A stretch of 64,000 nucleotides of DNA from Streptococcus gwangjuense (GCF_003627155.1 NZ_CP032621.1:1488001-1552000); one strand, 5' to 3'; shown: positions 39,197 to 49,360, numbered from the stretch's first letter. Translations and numbers: made by a program. The notes: generated from the sequence alone by a model not told the origin.

Positions 39197-39989
39197 ATCC
39201 ATGTACACGTTTCATATAGTCTTGATAACTTTCGGTATCCATGAGTTTTTTAGCGTTCTTGACGCGGTCTGCTGTTGGTGGTTTAACCCCTTCGAGCGAA
39301 TAAGGAATTCCCAATTCACGCCATTTGAACTCACCCATGGTATGATATGGTAGAATTTCAAACTTATCCACATTTTTGAGAGTCTTGACGAACTTACCAA
39401 GTTCAATCAAGTCATCATCTCTGTCTGTCAAACCTGGAACTAGCACGTGGCGAATCCAGACAGGTTTCCCGATATCTGATAGATACTGGGCACAGGCCAA
39501 GATATTTTTATTAGTTTGGCTAGTGACAATCTTGTGCTGTTCTTCGTTAATTTCCTTGATATCCAAGAGAACCAAATCAGTGACAGCCATGAGTTTGTCA
39601 AACTTCTCAAGGTAACGTGGTTTATTACGGAATGGAAGGGCACAGGTATCCAAGGTACAGTGGATTCCTTGTTCCTTTGCCTTGGTGAAGAGGGCAATCA
39701 GGAAATCAATCTGCAAGAGTGCTTCTCCTCCACTGACTGTAATCCCACCCTTATTTCCCCAGAAACCGCGGTAGCGCAAGGCTTCTGTCAAGACATCATC
39801 TACCGTCCGTTCACGTGATTTATTGGACTCCATAGCCCAAGTGTCCGGGTTGTGGCAATACTGGCAACGCATGTGACAGCCCTGCAAAAAGACAATAAAG
39901 CGAATACCAGGCCCATCTACTGACCCAAAGCTTTCTGTCGAATGCACCATTCCTGTCACTTGTCCATAATCAATTGTTTCTTCAGACAT
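39195..39989 (-). CDS. pflA: Pyruvate formate-lyase activating enzyme
   Basis: The 264-residue radical-SAM protein has its 4Fe-4S motif in CHMRCQYC (about 35-42) and VSGGEALLQ near 84. It installs the glycyl radical on pyruvate formate-lyase under anaerobic conditions. The pfl gene is not in the window. It ends in the tandem terminator shared with yidC. Confidence 0.95.
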   Translation of the reverse strand: MSEETIDYGQVTGMVHSTESFGSVDGPGIRFIVFLQGCHMRCQYCHNPDTWAMESNKSRERTVDDVLTEALRYRGFWGNKGGITVSGGEALLQIDFLIALFTKAKEQGIHCTLDTCALPFRNKPRYLEKFDKLMAVTDLVLLDIKEINEEQHKIVTSQTNKNILACAQYLSDIGKPVWIRHVLVPGLTDRDDDLIELGKFVKTLKNVDKFEILPYHTMGEFKWRELGIPYSLEGVKPPTADRVKNAKKLMDTESYQDYMKRVHG

Positions 39990-40114
39990 ATCGTTACCTT
40001 CCTTGAAAACGTTTTATAGTTTTATTATATCACGACTTGAAGGAAAAACAAGATTTTTGCCTATTTTTTAGAAAGCAATCTGTTTTTCAATTTCATTTTC
40101 AATTACTTATCATT

Positions 40115-41365
40115 TTACTCTTCAAAATCAAAACCATACAAGGTTGCAAAATAGTCCTCAGGGCGCTCTGCACGGCGGATTTGGCGGGCTTTACCTTCTT
40201 CAGTATAAAGGATTTCCGCAGAACGAAGTTTGGCATTATACTGGTAGCCCATTGAAAAACCGTGGGCACCTGTATCATGAATTACCAGCAAATCACCGAT
40301 TTCTGTATGAGGCAGTTCGCGATTCACTGCAAATTTATCATTGTTTTCACAGAGTGAACCAACCACATCTACTACTTCAGCTGGTCCTTCTGGATGGGTC
40401 ACGTTAGTAATATGGTGATAGGCTCCATACATGGCTGGACGCATAAGGTTGACTGCTGATGCATCCACACCTAGATAGGTACGGTAAGTTTTCTTCTTAT
40501 GAGTGACTCTTGTGACCAAAGCACCGTGAGGTGCCAACATAAAACGACCCAATTCGGTGAAAATCTTAACCTGACCAAGACCTGCTGGCGTAAGAACCTC
40601 TTCATACACCTTACGAACTCCCTCACCAATCAAGGCGATATCATTTGGCTCCTGGTCTGGACGATAGTTGACACCAATACCGCCAGAAAGATTGATAAAG
40701 TCTAGCGAAATGCCCAACTTTTCCTTGATTTCAACAGCCAATTCAAAAAGCTGACGAGCCAACTCTGGATAATAGAGATGGGTAACAGTATTAGACGCTA
40801 GGAAGGAGTGAATTCCAAAAGTCTTGGCTCCTTTTTCCTTCAAGATGGCAAAAGCTTCAAAGAGCTGGTCCTTGGTCATACCAAACTTGGCTTCTCCAGG
40901 ATTGTCCATAATGTCTGTCCCCAGTTCAAAAACGCCTCCAGGATTGTAACGACAAGAAATAATTTCTGGAATGCCTGCTGCACGCTCCAGATGTTCAATA
41001 TCTTCAAAGGCATCCAAGTTAATAGTCGCACCCAATTCACGCGCATAGGCGTATTCCTTATCTGGCGTGTTGTTTGAAGAGAACATAATCTCAGAACCAG
41101 GAAAATTCAGTTTATGACTCATCAAAAGCTCTACATAACTAGAGCAATCCACGCCACAGCCTTCCTCTTGAAGAATTTTCAAGATAGCTGGGGTTGGAGT
41201 AGCCTTAACTGCAAAATATTCCTTAAAGCCCTTGTTCCACGAAAATGCTTGGTTGACGGCTCTTGCCTTCTCACGAATCCCCTTCTCATCATACAAGTGA
41301 AAGGGAGTCGGGAACTCGGCAACAATCGCTTCTAACTCTTCTCTATTGATAAATGGTGTTTTCAT
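40115..41365 (-). CDS. lysA: Diaminopimelate decarboxylase
   Basis: The 416 residues form a fold-III PLP decarboxylase. The PLP Lys is in EYFAVKATPTP (about 54), the phosphate-binding Gly loop in INLSGGIGVNY (about 230) and the catalytic Cys in GSLCENNDKF (about 345). It makes L-lysine from meso-diaminopimelate. A related activity, carboxynorspermidine decarboxylase, is possible but the length and motifs fit LysA better. Confidence 0.88.
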   Translation of the reverse strand: MKTPFINREELEAIVAEFPTPFHLYDEKGIREKARAVNQAFSWNKGFKEYFAVKATPTPAILKILQEEGCGVDCSSYVELLMSHKLNFPGSEIMFSSNNTPDKEYAYARELGATINLDAFEDIEHLERAAGIPEIISCRYNPGGVFELGTDIMDNPGEAKFGMTKDQLFEAFAILKEKGAKTFGIHSFLASNTVTHLYYPELARQLFELAVEIKEKLGISLDFINLSGGIGVNYRPDQEPNDIALIGEGVRKVYEEVLTPAGLGQVKIFTELGRFMLAPHGALVTRVTHKKKTYRTYLGVDASAVNLMRPAMYGAYHHITNVTHPEGPAEVVDVVGSLCENNDKFAVNRELPHTEIGDLLVIHDTGAHGFSMGYQYNAKLRSAEILYTEEGKARQIRRAERPEDYFATLYGFDFEE

Positions 41366-41387
41366 AAGCTTCTTTCTATTCTATTTG

Positions 41388-41425
41388 CAAAGAAAGGCTG
41401 GGACAATCGTTCCAACCTTTAGTTC
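41388..41425 (-). terminator. Terminator after purR
   Basis: Minus-strand AAAGGTTGG and CCCAGCCTTT form an imperfect hairpin followed by CTTTG, between purR and lysA. Confidence 0.5.
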
Positions 41426-41431
41426 TATCTC

Positions 41432-42259
41432 TTATTTATCTTCGTCAAAGATATTACCAACCTCAACATCGATGGCTTGGTTCTTGACATCAATATTGGT
41501 TACCTTCAAGAGTGACTTGTAGTCAAACTGCTTTTCACGTTCTTCTTGAGCATTGTCCGCAAAGACCGCTACACCTGCCAGTTCTGAGTCGAACTCGCGC
41601 AAAAGACTAATCATCCCATTGACAGTTCCGCCGCCTTTCAAGAAGTCATCCACAATCAAGACACGGCTGCCTGCCTTGAGACTACGTTTTGAAAGGAACA
41701 TTTTCTCAATACGGTCACCACTTGAACCTGAAACATAGTTGACGCTGACAGTTGAACCTTCGGTAATTTTCAGGTCACGGCGCACAATGACAAAAGGAAC
41801 ATTGAGGACATTGGCAACTGCATTTGCAAGTGGAACACCCTTGGTCGCTACGGTCATAACCGCATCAATTTTTTGGTCCATAAAGCTCTTGGCAATAATA
41901 CGACCAATATTTTTCAAGATGGCTGGTGTGCTAAGCAAATCAGACAGGTAGATGTAACCACCTGGCAAGATACGGTCACTTTCTGACAACTTGTCACGCA
42001 AGTCCTCAACCATTTCCTTGGCATCATGGCTTGAGATTGATGGTGTGAAGATGACACCTCCACCAGCACCAGTTACTGTCTGGATATGACCAATTTCGAT
42101 TTCCTCAAAGGCACGTTTGATAATGACGATATCTTCTGAGATAGATGATTTAGCAGATTCATACTTTTCAGCAAAAGTATTAAGACTAGTTAGTTTATAA
42201 GGATTATTAATCAAATAGTTGGAAATGACAACCATCCGATCACTTCTTCTTAATTTCAT
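41432..42259 (-). CDS. purR: Purine operon repressor PurR
   Basis: The protein has 275 residues from the ATG at 42257-42259. The N-terminal winged-helix domain (about 1-75) begins MKLRRSDRMVVISNYLI. The rest is a phosphoribosyltransferase-like domain with the PRPP loop VLIVDDFLKGGGT near 203. In Gram-positive bacteria this protein controls purine synthesis in response to PRPP. It follows the yhaM-type gene on the same strand. Confidence 0.94.
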   Translation of the reverse strand: MKLRRSDRMVVISNYLINNPYKLTSLNTFAEKYESAKSSISEDIVIIKRAFEEIEIGHIQTVTGAGGGVIFTPSISSHDAKEMVEDLRDKLSESDRILPGGYIYLSDLLSTPAILKNIGRIIAKSFMDQKIDAVMTVATKGVPLANAVANVLNVPFVIVRRDLKITEGSTVSVNYVSGSSGDRIEKMFLSKRSLKAGSRVLIVDDFLKGGGTVNGMISLLREFDSELAGVAVFADNAQEEREKQFDYKSLLKVTNIDVKNQAIDVEVGNIFDEDK

Positions 42260-42364
42260 TTCTATTTCCCACTTCATTTAATTTTGATATTTTATCTATT
42301 ATACCATATTCACATAAAAAAACGAACATTCTTATCCTAAAAAATGCTCATTTTTCTTAAATTA

Positions 42365-43306
42365 TTAATCTAAATCTGGTTTATAGAAGGAACGATTGTC
42401 CATAGCGAAGATTTTATTGGTCATCTCTCCTTTATCCACCAAAGCCAGAGCTGTTGACATCATCATCATGCTTGCATCCAGATTATCAATCATATGGATA
42501 ATCTCTGCTTCCATAATGCGTGGACGGACTGGACTTCCATACTCAAGCAAGCCGTGGTGACTAAGGATGACGTGACGAAGCAGAACGACTTCTTCCTTGG
42601 TATCATCGATACCGAGTTCCATAACTGTTTTAGTAATTTCGCTATCAATCAAAGCAATATGCCCAAGGAGATTGCCTCGCACTGTATACTCGGTCTGGTC
42701 TGGTCCCGTCAACTCAATGACCTTAGCCAAGTCATGCAGCATAATCCCCGCATAGAGCAGGCTCTTATTGAGCTGAGGATAAACTTCGCTAATAGCATCT
42801 GCCAAACGCACCATGGTTGCAGTGTGGAAAGCCAAACCCGTTTCAAAGGCATGGTGGTTGGTCTTGGCTGCTGGATAGGAGTAAAATTCCTTATCATACT
42901 TGGTGTAGAGATTTCGGACAATCCGTTGCCAGACAGGATTTTCTATTTTAAAAATCATTTGCGACATATAGTCACGGATTTCCTTGACATCAACTGGCGA
43001 CTTGACCTTGAAATCAGCTGGATCATTGGGTTCACCAGGCTGAGGCAGGCGGAGGGTAATTTGATTGACTTGAGGGGTATTGTTATAAACTTCTCGGCGT
43101 CCTTTCATGTGGACAACCTTACCTGCGGTAAAGGCCTCAACGTTATGAGGTTGGGCATCCCAGAGTTTCCCTTCAATCTCGCCACTATCATCTTGAAAGG
43201 TAAAAGCTAGGTAATTTTTCCCAGCTCGAGTTTGCCTCAGGTCAGCTGACTTGATTAGGTAAAAGCCTTCAAATAGCTCATCTTTTTTCATGTGACTAAT
43301 CTTCAT
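42365..43306 (-). CDS. 3'-5' exoribonuclease YhaM / Cbf1
   Basis: The protein has 313 residues from the ATG at 43304-43306, which has GAGG six bases upstream and lies inside the end of rmuC; longer in-frame starts are rejected. It has an N-terminal OB-fold (about 15-95) and an HD phosphohydrolase domain (about 160-280) with HHAFETGLAFHT and LLYAGIMLHDLAKV. YhaM trims RNA 3' ends, and in pneumococcus Cbf1 acts on small RNA termini. Confidence 0.9.
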   Translation of the reverse strand: MKISHMKKDELFEGFYLIKSADLRQTRAGKNYLAFTFQDDSGEIEGKLWDAQPHNVEAFTAGKVVHMKGRREVYNNTPQVNQITLRLPQPGEPNDPADFKVKSPVDVKEIRDYMSQMIFKIENPVWQRIVRNLYTKYDKEFYSYPAAKTNHHAFETGLAFHTATMVRLADAISEVYPQLNKSLLYAGIMLHDLAKVIELTGPDQTEYTVRGNLLGHIALIDSEITKTVMELGIDDTKEEVVLLRHVILSHHGLLEYGSPVRPRIMEAEIIHMIDNLDASMMMMSTALALVDKGEMTNKIFAMDNRSFYKPDLD

Positions 43307-44552
43307 ATTCTTCCTCATCTTCTTGGAAATGGAGTAGATCAAGCGCAGGCTCACCTTCTGACAACTCAATGTGACGGAGCGTCCGCTCGATAGCTGTGGT
43401 ACGACGGTTTAATAGTTCATCAATATTGCCAGAGGCATGTTGGAGGTGTTTTTGTGCCTTGACCAGAATGCCACCAAACTTGCCAAACTCGGTCTTAACA
43501 CTAGCAAGAGTCTTACTAATATGGTCAGCACTCTTTTGGATATTAAGGGTTTTGAAACCAACTGATAGGGAATTGAGAAGAGCTGATAGGGTACTTGGAC
43601 CTGCGACAATAATCTGCTCTTCCCGTCTCAAGTCATCAAAGAAGACCGGATTGCGGACGATTTCTGAGTAGAGACCTTCTGTCGGAACAAACAAAACTCC
43701 AAAATTGGTAGTCCGAGGCGGTGCTATGTACTTGCTCTTGATATCCTTGGCAAAGCGTTTGACGCTGGCTAGGAGCGACTTACGACAGCGTTCGATCTCG
43801 TCCTTGTCACCCGCTTCATAGGCTTCTTCTAAGCGGTAATAATCTGCCAGTGGAAACTTGGAGTCAATCGGTAAGTAGACATATTCCTGGTCACCCTGTC
43901 CAGGCAACTTGATGGCATACTCCACTCGTTCACTAGAGTTTTCAACCGTTGCGTATTCTCGTTCGTACTGGGCAGGTGTCATGATGTCTTCGATGATTTG
44001 CCCCAGTTGCAATTCTCCCAGAATCCCTCGCGTTTTGGTTCCAGAGAGAACCTTGTTGAGGGCTCCGACATCGCGGGCAACTGTCTGCATTTCTCCAAGA
44101 CCACGATTGACAGACTCCAGTTGTTTGGAAACTGTCTCGAAGGAGGCTTGTAAGCGTGTCTGCAAGGTCTTTTCTAGTTTTTCCTCGACTGTCTGGCGCA
44201 TTTGTTCCAAACGTTGCTCATTTGATTCCTGCAGGGCTTGGAGACGTTGGTCAGTCTTATCCCTGGTTTGGAGGAGATTCTCCGTCATTTCTTGACGGAC
44301 CTGAGTTAAGCCTTGGTGCAACTCGATTCGCACTTCTTGCAAACGGTCACTGACAGCCACTTCCAAATCTTTTTGGTCCAACTGACTGGCTTGTCGGGCT
44401 TGTTCAAAGCGGTAGTCCAACTGGTCTGACAAGTGATCTGCCTGATCCTCCAAGCTCTTGCTTAGGTGTTTCTCCTGCTTATCCTGCCTTTGCCAAATCA
44501 GAAAGAGGCCAGCAAGGTTGGCAATCAATAATAGAACAAGTAAACTTTCCAT
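43296..44552 (-). CDS. rmuC: DNA recombination protein RmuC
   Basis: The 418-residue protein has one N-terminal membrane helix (about 2-18), a long coiled coil (about 25-170) and the RmuC nuclease-like domain (about 175-390). The domain contains GILGELQLGQIIEDIMTPAQYE and the acidic/Lys triad DSKFPLADYYRL of the restriction-endonuclease fold. It limits recombination between inverted repeats. It ends in an acidic EDEEEYED tail overlapping the yhaM-type start. Confidence 0.9.
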   Translation of the reverse strand: MESLLVLLLIANLAGLFLIWQRQDKQEKHLSKSLEDQADHLSDQLDYRFEQARQASQLDQKDLEVAVSDRLQEVRIELHQGLTQVRQEMTENLLQTRDKTDQRLQALQESNEQRLEQMRQTVEEKLEKTLQTRLQASFETVSKQLESVNRGLGEMQTVARDVGALNKVLSGTKTRGILGELQLGQIIEDIMTPAQYEREYATVENSSERVEYAIKLPGQGDQEYVYLPIDSKFPLADYYRLEEAYEAGDKDEIERCRKSLLASVKRFAKDIKSKYIAPPRTTNFGVLFVPTEGLYSEIVRNPVFFDDLRREEQIIVAGPSTLSALLNSLSVGFKTLNIQKSADHISKTLASVKTEFGKFGGILVKAQKHLQHASGNIDELLNRRTTAIERTLRHIELSEGEPALDLLHFQEDEEEYED

Positions 44553-44553
44553 C

Positions 44554-45216
44554 CTACCTCCTGTCCTTGCTATGCAGCACGACTACATAGCCATCTGGGC
44601 AAGTCACCGACACTTCCCTATCTATATATTCGTTAGAAGCGTACACTTTTTTAAAGAAAAAATTTTCCTCAGTCAACTCATACTTAGCACCGAGAATAGT
44701 CAGCTGGCTATCCCGAACTGGCATAAAGGCTAGATAGTCATAGTCTAAACGAGGTTCTAACTGACTGGTCCCTTCTGGACAATAGGCAATCAAATTTTGC
44801 CCATCTTCAATCGCTATCTGGCGCATATAGGGAGCCAACTTAGGATTGCTAGGTAGAAAGACGTTAGCTAGCATATGATCAATACGACCACCCAAAGCAC
44901 CGAAAATAGTGACCGCAGCCTGAGGATTTTGCTCAAAGATGGTTAAGAGAGCCAGTTCCAAATCTGTATCATCTTTTTCTGGTCGGGCTTGGACAAAATG
45001 CTGGGCACGTTTTTGAATCACCTGTCGCTCTTCTTCCGTCACAGAATCAAAATCTCCGACTGCTAGAGCAAGAGGCAAATCTTCTTCCAAGACCCAGAGA
45101 GAACCTCGATCCACACCGACAAATCTATCAAAGTCCGTCCGGTAATGACCGCGGTCTCCGCCAGCAAAAACAGCAACCCTAGTCCAGTTGTTTTCTGAGA
45201 GTTTGTACTCGCTCAT
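44554..45216 (-). CDS. thiN: Thiamine pyrophosphokinase
   Basis: The protein has 220 residues from the ATG at 45214-45216. Catalytic segments are VGVDRGSLWV (about 33), LAVGDFDSVTEEE (about 52) and IFGALGGRIDHMLANV (about 92). It makes thiamine pyrophosphate from thiamine and ATP. It overlaps rpe by about 38 bases. An ATG seven codons upstream is possible. Confidence 0.92.
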   Translation of the reverse strand: MSEYKLSENNWTRVAVFAGGDRGHYRTDFDRFVGVDRGSLWVLEEDLPLALAVGDFDSVTEEERQVIQKRAQHFVQARPEKDDTDLELALLTIFEQNPQAAVTIFGALGGRIDHMLANVFLPSNPKLAPYMRQIAIEDGQNLIAYCPEGTSQLEPRLDYDYLAFMPVRDSQLTILGAKYELTEENFFFKKVYASNEYIDREVSVTCPDGYVVVLHSKDRR

Positions 45217-45835
45217 TGACTTCTCCCTTAAAGACATAGGAACCTGCTACAAAAACAGTCGCACCAGCTTCTTTGGCCAGAGCAATAGTTTGGTCATCAA
45301 TCCCGCCATCCACTTCGATTTCAAAGTTCAAGCCTTTTTCCTTACGAAGTGCAACCAACTCACGAACCTTATCCATGGTTTCTGGCAGAAAGGCTTGCCC
45401 ACCAAAACCTGGATTAACCGTCATGACTAAAACTTGGTCAACTAGATGAAGGACGTGCTTGATAGCTTCAACAGGCGTACCAGGATTGATGACAACTGAT
45501 GGCTTGACACCGAGTGAACGAATTTTTTGGAGGGCACCATGAATATGGGGTGTTGCTTCCACATGGATGCTGATGATATCCGCTCCCGCACGCGCAAAGT
45601 CTTCTAAATGATGCTCAGGATTAGCTACCATCAAGTGGCAGTCAAAGACCATCTTGCTATGAGGGCGAAGAGCTTCGACCACACCTGCACCAAAACTGAT
45701 TTGTGGCACAAAGTGCCCATCCATGATATCGATATGGGCATATTCTGCCCCAGTTGCTTCTAGGCGTTTGATTTCACGTTCAAAGTTGGCATAATCTGCT
45801 GCCAGAATTGACGGAGCAATCTTGTATTGAGACAT
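45179..45835 (-). CDS. rpe: Ribulose-phosphate 3-epimerase
   Basis: The protein has 218 residues from the ATG at 45833-45835; 38 in-frame codons upstream belong to the end of rsgA sequence and are ignored. It is a TIM barrel with metal-binding HIDIMDGHFVPQI (about 33), VNPGFGGQAF (about 140) and EVDGGI (about 174). It interconverts ribulose- and xylulose-5-phosphate. Grouping of rsgA, rpe and thiN is conserved in Firmicutes. Confidence 0.95.
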   Translation of the reverse strand: MSQYKIAPSILAADYANFEREIKRLEATGAEYAHIDIMDGHFVPQISFGAGVVEALRPHSKMVFDCHLMVANPEHHLEDFARAGADIISIHVEATPHIHGALQKIRSLGVKPSVVINPGTPVEAIKHVLHLVDQVLVMTVNPGFGGQAFLPETMDKVRELVALRKEKGLNFEIEVDGGIDDQTIALAKEAGATVFVAGSYVFKGEVNERVQTLRKQLD

Positions 45836-45845
45836 AGGTTTCTCC

Positions 45846-46724
45846 TTATTTTGGAATTTTTTTGCTGACTTTTTTATAGGTTTCTCTGCGATTTTCAATC
45901 TCACTGAGGAATTGCAGGTAGTTGTCAAAACGGAAGGTGGCAATGGCACCCTCTTCTACTGCCGGCTTCACTGCACAGGACGGCTCATGGGTATGGGTAC
46001 AAGTGCGGAATTTGCAGTTTCGGCTGACACTAGCAATCTCTGGAAAGGCCTGATTGAGGTCTTCCGCCGTTGATACTTCATAATCCAATGATGAAAAACC
46101 TGGTGTGTCTGCGATTTTACCTCCATTGAGATTATAAAAACTAACTGCTCGAGTAGTGTGGCGCCCGCGACCCAGACTGTCTGAAATTTCTCCTGTTTCA
46201 AGATTGAGGTCTGGTGCGATTTTATTGAGAAGTGTTGACTTCCCAACACCTGTCTGCCCCATAAAGACCGTAACCTTGCCTGTCAATAAAGGCAGGAGTT
46301 CCTCTTTACTGGTCACAAAGTCATAGCCGATATCACCATAGGTCTGTTGGTAAAAATCCAGTTCCCCTCTATCTTCCAGTAGGTCCATTTTGGAAATATA
46401 AACGATAGGATGGATGCCCTTGTGCTCCAAAAGAACTAAGAAACGATCCAACAAATTGCTGTTAAAATCAGGTTCTTTGGCAGACATGATTACCACAGCT
46501 TGGTCAATATTGACAATAGGCGGACGGACCAGACTGTTTTTCCGTTCATGAATCTTGAGGATATAGCCTTCTGAATTTTCCTCGGCAGAAAAATCGACCC
46601 AATCCCCAACATAGGGTGTGTGCCCTTTTTTACGAAAATTTCCACGCGCCCGTGTCTGATAAACCTGGCCATCACTCTCTACATAGTAGAAGCCTGCCAA
46701 GGCTTTAATAATTTGTCCTTGCAT
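45846..46724 (-). CDS. rsgA: Ribosome small subunit-dependent GTPase RsgA
   Basis: The 292-residue protein has an N-terminal OB domain (about 1-65), a circularly permuted GTPase with G4 SKMDL (about 119), G1 [14 protein letters not shown] (about 170) and G3 DTPGFS (about 217), and a C-terminal zinc knuckle [14 protein letters not shown] (about 250). It checks late 30S assembly. It lies one base after ksgA's stop, which is also a 30S maturation factor. Confidence 0.95.
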   Translation of the reverse strand: MQGQIIKALAGFYYVESDGQVYQTRARGNFRKKGHTPYVGDWVDFSAEENSEGYILKIHERKNSLVRPPIVNIDQAVVIMSAKEPDFNSNLLDRFLVLLEHKGIHPIVYISKMDLLEDRGELDFYQQTYGDIGYDFVTSKEELLPLLTGKVTVFMGQTGVGKSTLLNKIAPDLNLETGEISDSLGRGRHTTRAVSFYNLNGGKIADTPGFSSLDYEVSTAEDLNQAFPEIASVSRNCKFRTCTHTHEPSCAVKPAVEEGAIATFRFDNYLQFLSEIENRRETYKKVSKKIPK

Positions 46725-46725
46725 T

Positions 46726-47598
46726 TTAGAGTCCTTGCCCTTTAAGCGCGTCTGCTAGACTGGCAAATTCTGCCAAGCTGAGAGCTTCCCCACGCACACT
46801 TGGTGACAAGCCTGCTTGGTCCAAAGCCTTGGTCAGTTTGTCCTTGACCTCTTCAGTCTTGCCAAAGTAACCTATCAAGTTATTCCACAAGGTCTTGCGG
46901 CGATGGGTGAAACTTGCCTTGGAAACCTTAAAGAAGAAGTTCTCGTCTTCCACTGCTACAGCTGGTTCTGGACGGCGCACCATTTTCAAAATAGCTGAGT
47001 CCACATTTGGCGCTGGCACAAAGACCGTACGAGGCACGATGAAGGCAACCTTGGCAGTCATATAGTACTGAACCGCAATCGACAAGCTACCATAAGCCTT
47101 GGTATTTGGTTGAGCCGAGATACGGTCTGCCACTTCTTTTTGCATCATGACCACAAACTCACTAAAAGGAATGCCACTCTCGATCAAGTGCATGAGAATA
47201 GGCGTCGTGATGTAATAAGGCAAGTTAGCCACTACCTTGATTGGCAGGTCAGGATTTTTAAAATTCTGGATATGTTGCGCCAAATCAACCTTAAGAATGT
47301 CCTCGTTGACTACGGTCACATTGTCAAAATCACGCAGGGTATCTGCCAAAATTGGTACCAAACGATGGTCAATCTCAAAAGCCATGACTTGAGCCGCACG
47401 CTCAGCCAAAAATTCCGTCAAGGCACCAATCCCTGGCCCGATTTCGATGACATTGACCTGATCATCAATCTCAGCTGTATCCACGATTTTTTGAAGGATA
47501 TTGGTATCCGTCAAGAAATTTTGCCCAAAGGACTTTTTAAAGGTAAAGCCGTGACGCTCCAGCACTGCCTTGGTCACGCTATAATCTGCAATTCTCAT
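46726..47598 (-). CDS. ksgA: 16S rRNA (adenine-1518/1519) dimethyltransferase
   Basis: The 290 residues include the SAM motif [18 protein letters not shown] (about 51), the catalytic [10 protein letters not shown] (about 124) and a helical C-terminal domain. It dimethylates two adjacent adenines near the 16S 3' end and is a 30S assembly checkpoint. It is also called rsmA. Confidence 0.95.
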   Translation of the reverse strand: MRIADYSVTKAVLERHGFTFKKSFGQNFLTDTNILQKIVDTAEIDDQVNVIEIGPGIGALTEFLAERAAQVMAFEIDHRLVPILADTLRDFDNVTVVNEDILKVDLAQHIQNFKNPDLPIKVVANLPYYITTPILMHLIESGIPFSEFVVMMQKEVADRISAQPNTKAYGSLSIAVQYYMTAKVAFIVPRTVFVPAPNVDSAILKMVRRPEPAVAVEDENFFFKVSKASFTHRRKTLWNNLIGYFGKTEEVKDKLTKALDQAGLSPSVRGEALSLAEFASLADALKGQGL

Positions 47599-47610
47599 CT
47601 ATTCTCTTTT

Positions 47611-47910
47611 CTAATCTATGCGACAATGTATCCAAACAAAATGACTCTCTCCTGAACTCTGGTACATCAGGTCTTTTAAATAGATATTTGGATTTGTCAA
47701 TTCTTTTGTTTTTGTATAATAAGTGGCCACTGTTTTTCCACCATGTAGGAGGTGCCATTCTGCCCAGTCTAAATTAGGCAAATATCTGTCCTTTTGAAGA
47801 AAACTACAAAGCTCCTCAACTGTCATATCCTCCGGGATATCAAGATCCATCTGATGAGAGAAAACATCATCCCCCATGCAGATCGAATCTCTGTCAACTT
47901 GTATTTTCAT
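47611..47910 (-). CDS. Conserved hypothetical protein between rnmV and ksgA
   Basis: The product has 99 residues with AAGGAAAGAG upstream of the ATG. It is acidic and Trp-rich in the middle (DWAEWHLLHGGKTVATYY), with no membrane segment or motif I recognise. A DMTVEELCSFLQK segment looks like a small alpha/beta domain. It sits in a run of rRNA and DNA maintenance genes, but spacing to rnmV (107 bases) allows a promoter of its own. Confidence 0.65.
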   Translation of the reverse strand: MKIQVDRDSICMGDDVFSHQMDLDIPEDMTVEELCSFLQKDRYLPNLDWAEWHLLHGGKTVATYYTKTKELTNPNIYLKDLMYQSSGESHFVWIHCRID

Positions 47911-48017
47911 TTCACTCTTTCCTTGTAAACATCTATTTAAATATTATCAAAGTGAAGCCACTGACATAAATCTACTTACTTCTATTGTAACACATTCCCC
48001 TTACATTTGGGGTCTGC

Positions 48018-48584
48018 TTAACTATTCTCATAAGATTTCATGGCTTCTTCTACTTCTGCCAAGGTAACCCCGAACAACTCTAAGCGTTTGAGGAGTTGCT
48101 TTCCGTTAGAATAGCCGATTCGGAGAGTCTCTCCCAGATATTCTCGTCGTTTACGGCTATCTGCCCCTGCTAGAAAACCAAGTCGAATCAAGTCGCTACG
48201 ACCGATATCAAACTGACTCTCATGTTCAAATTGTTCTGTAACCTGAGCTAGAGCTGTTTTCAGGTCTTCATAGCTAGCATGTTCGATTCCCAGAGAACGC
48301 CCCTTGGTCTTGGACTTGGGAACAGCTTCATCTCGTTTGAGGAAGGCATGCTGAACTGTTGGAATGGCCGTCATAATCATGCGACGAATCCGCTCCCCAT
48401 TAAAATCTGGGTCTGTAAAGACAATGACTCCATGGCGTTGGTGCAAGCGCTGAATACGCTCTATATCCTGATTATTAATGGCAGAACCTCGCGTTTCATA
48501 GGTCTCTACATCGAAGTAACGTTTGAGATTGGCCGTATCATCGCGGCCTTCTACCACGATAACTTGAGAAATTTTTTCCTTCAT
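48018..48584 (-). CDS. rnmV: Ribonuclease M5
   Basis: The 188-residue protein has an N-terminal TOPRIM domain, VIVVEGRDDTANLKRYF (about 8), with the acidic pair in VIVFTDPDFNGERIRR (about 54). It completes maturation of 5S rRNA with L18. Its ATG overlaps the tatD stop by one base. Its expression may therefore follow that of tatD, which has an element at its 5' end. Confidence 0.93.
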   Translation of the reverse strand: MKEKISQVIVVEGRDDTANLKRYFDVETYETRGSAINNQDIERIQRLHQRHGVIVFTDPDFNGERIRRMIMTAIPTVQHAFLKRDEAVPKSKTKGRSLGIEHASYEDLKTALAQVTEQFEHESQFDIGRSDLIRLGFLAGADSRKRREYLGETLRIGYSNGKQLLKRLELFGVTLAEVEEAMKSYENS

Positions 48585-49360
48585 TACTTGCTGTCCAATC
48601 CAAAAATTCGTTCTGCATTTGCAGTTGTTACTGCCGCTAGCTCTTCTGCCGTCATGCCACGCAAATCTGCGATAAAGTCCACTACATAACGAGTGTAGGC
48701 TGTTTTGTTTTCACGACCCCGTTTAGGAACTGGAGCCAGGTAAGGCGCATCCGTCTCCACCAAAATCTTGTCCAAAGGTAACTCTTTAGCCGCTTCTTGT
48801 ATATCAGTTGCCTTCTTGAAAGTCACCACTCCAGAAAAGGAAATAGTCATGCCCAGCTCGACAAACTTCTCTGCCCATTCAAGAGTCCCTGAGAAAGAAT
48901 GCATGATGCCACCACGTGGACCAACCCCCTCGCTCTTGATAATCTCATAAGTATCTTCCAGCGCATCACGGGTATGAACAACAAAAGGCAAATCTAAGTC
49001 CTTAGATAGCTGAATTTGACGACGAAAAACCTGCTCCTGCACCTCTTTTGGCGCTGTCATCCAATGGTAGTCTAAGCCAATTTCACCTAGAGCCACAACC
49101 TTGGGATGTTTTAACTTATCCAACAAGTAAACCTCGACTTCCTCCGTGTAAGTCCCTGCTTCTGTAGGATGCCAACCAATAGTCGCGTAAAGTTGGTCAT
49201 ACTCATCCACCAACTCCAAAGCACGCTCAATCGTCGGTTTATCAAAACCAACAATATTCATCTGTGTCACACTCATCTCAGCAGCCAAGGCAATCTCTTC
49301 TGCCTCACGACCTGCAAATTCTTCTACATTTAAGTGTGTATGTGTATCAAAAATATCCAT
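48584..49360 (-). CDS. tatD: TatD-family metal-dependent DNase, 5' end rewritten by an integrative element
   Basis: The 258 residues are full length and in frame. The TIM-barrel metallohydrolase has IFDTHTHL (2-9) with the metal HxH, GEIGLDYHW (about 95), VVHTRDA (about 129), HSFSG (about 157) and ETDAPY (about 204). Codons 2-8 coincide with a 17-bp sequence, GTATGTGTATCAAAAAT, that repeats at 57778-57794 at the other end of an integrative element. The present start (MDIFD) and AAGGA site come from the element; the native start (MIFD) is stranded at 57795-57797. The enzyme acts in DNA repair or degradation. Confidence 0.93.
   Translation of the reverse strand: MDIFDTHTHLNVEEFAGREAEEIALAAEMSVTQMNIVGFDKPTIERALELVDEYDQLYATIGWHPTEAGTYTEEVEVYLLDKLKHPKVVALGEIGLDYHWMTAPKEVQEQVFRRQIQLSKDLDLPFVVHTRDALEDTYEIIKSEGVGPRGGIMHSFSGTLEWAEKFVELGMTISFSGVVTFKKATDIQEAAKELPLDKILVETDAPYLAPVPKRGRENKTAYTRYVVDFIADLRGMTAEELAAVTTANAERIFGLDSK
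49338..49354. repeat. Left attachment site of the integrative element
   Basis: GTATGTGTATCAAAAAT lies inside the tatD start region and repeats exactly at 57778-57794, 8,440 bp away, in the same orientation. A tyrosine integrase gene begins 140 bases inside. Together these define the element. Confidence 0.88.

Noticed and set aside
42494..43210. A 238-residue plus-strand frame
   Set aside because: It is the shadow of the yhaM-type exoribonuclease gene.
45836..45949. A 38-residue extension of Rpe
   Set aside because: It overlaps the end of rsgA in another frame, and the family begins at MSQYKIAPS.
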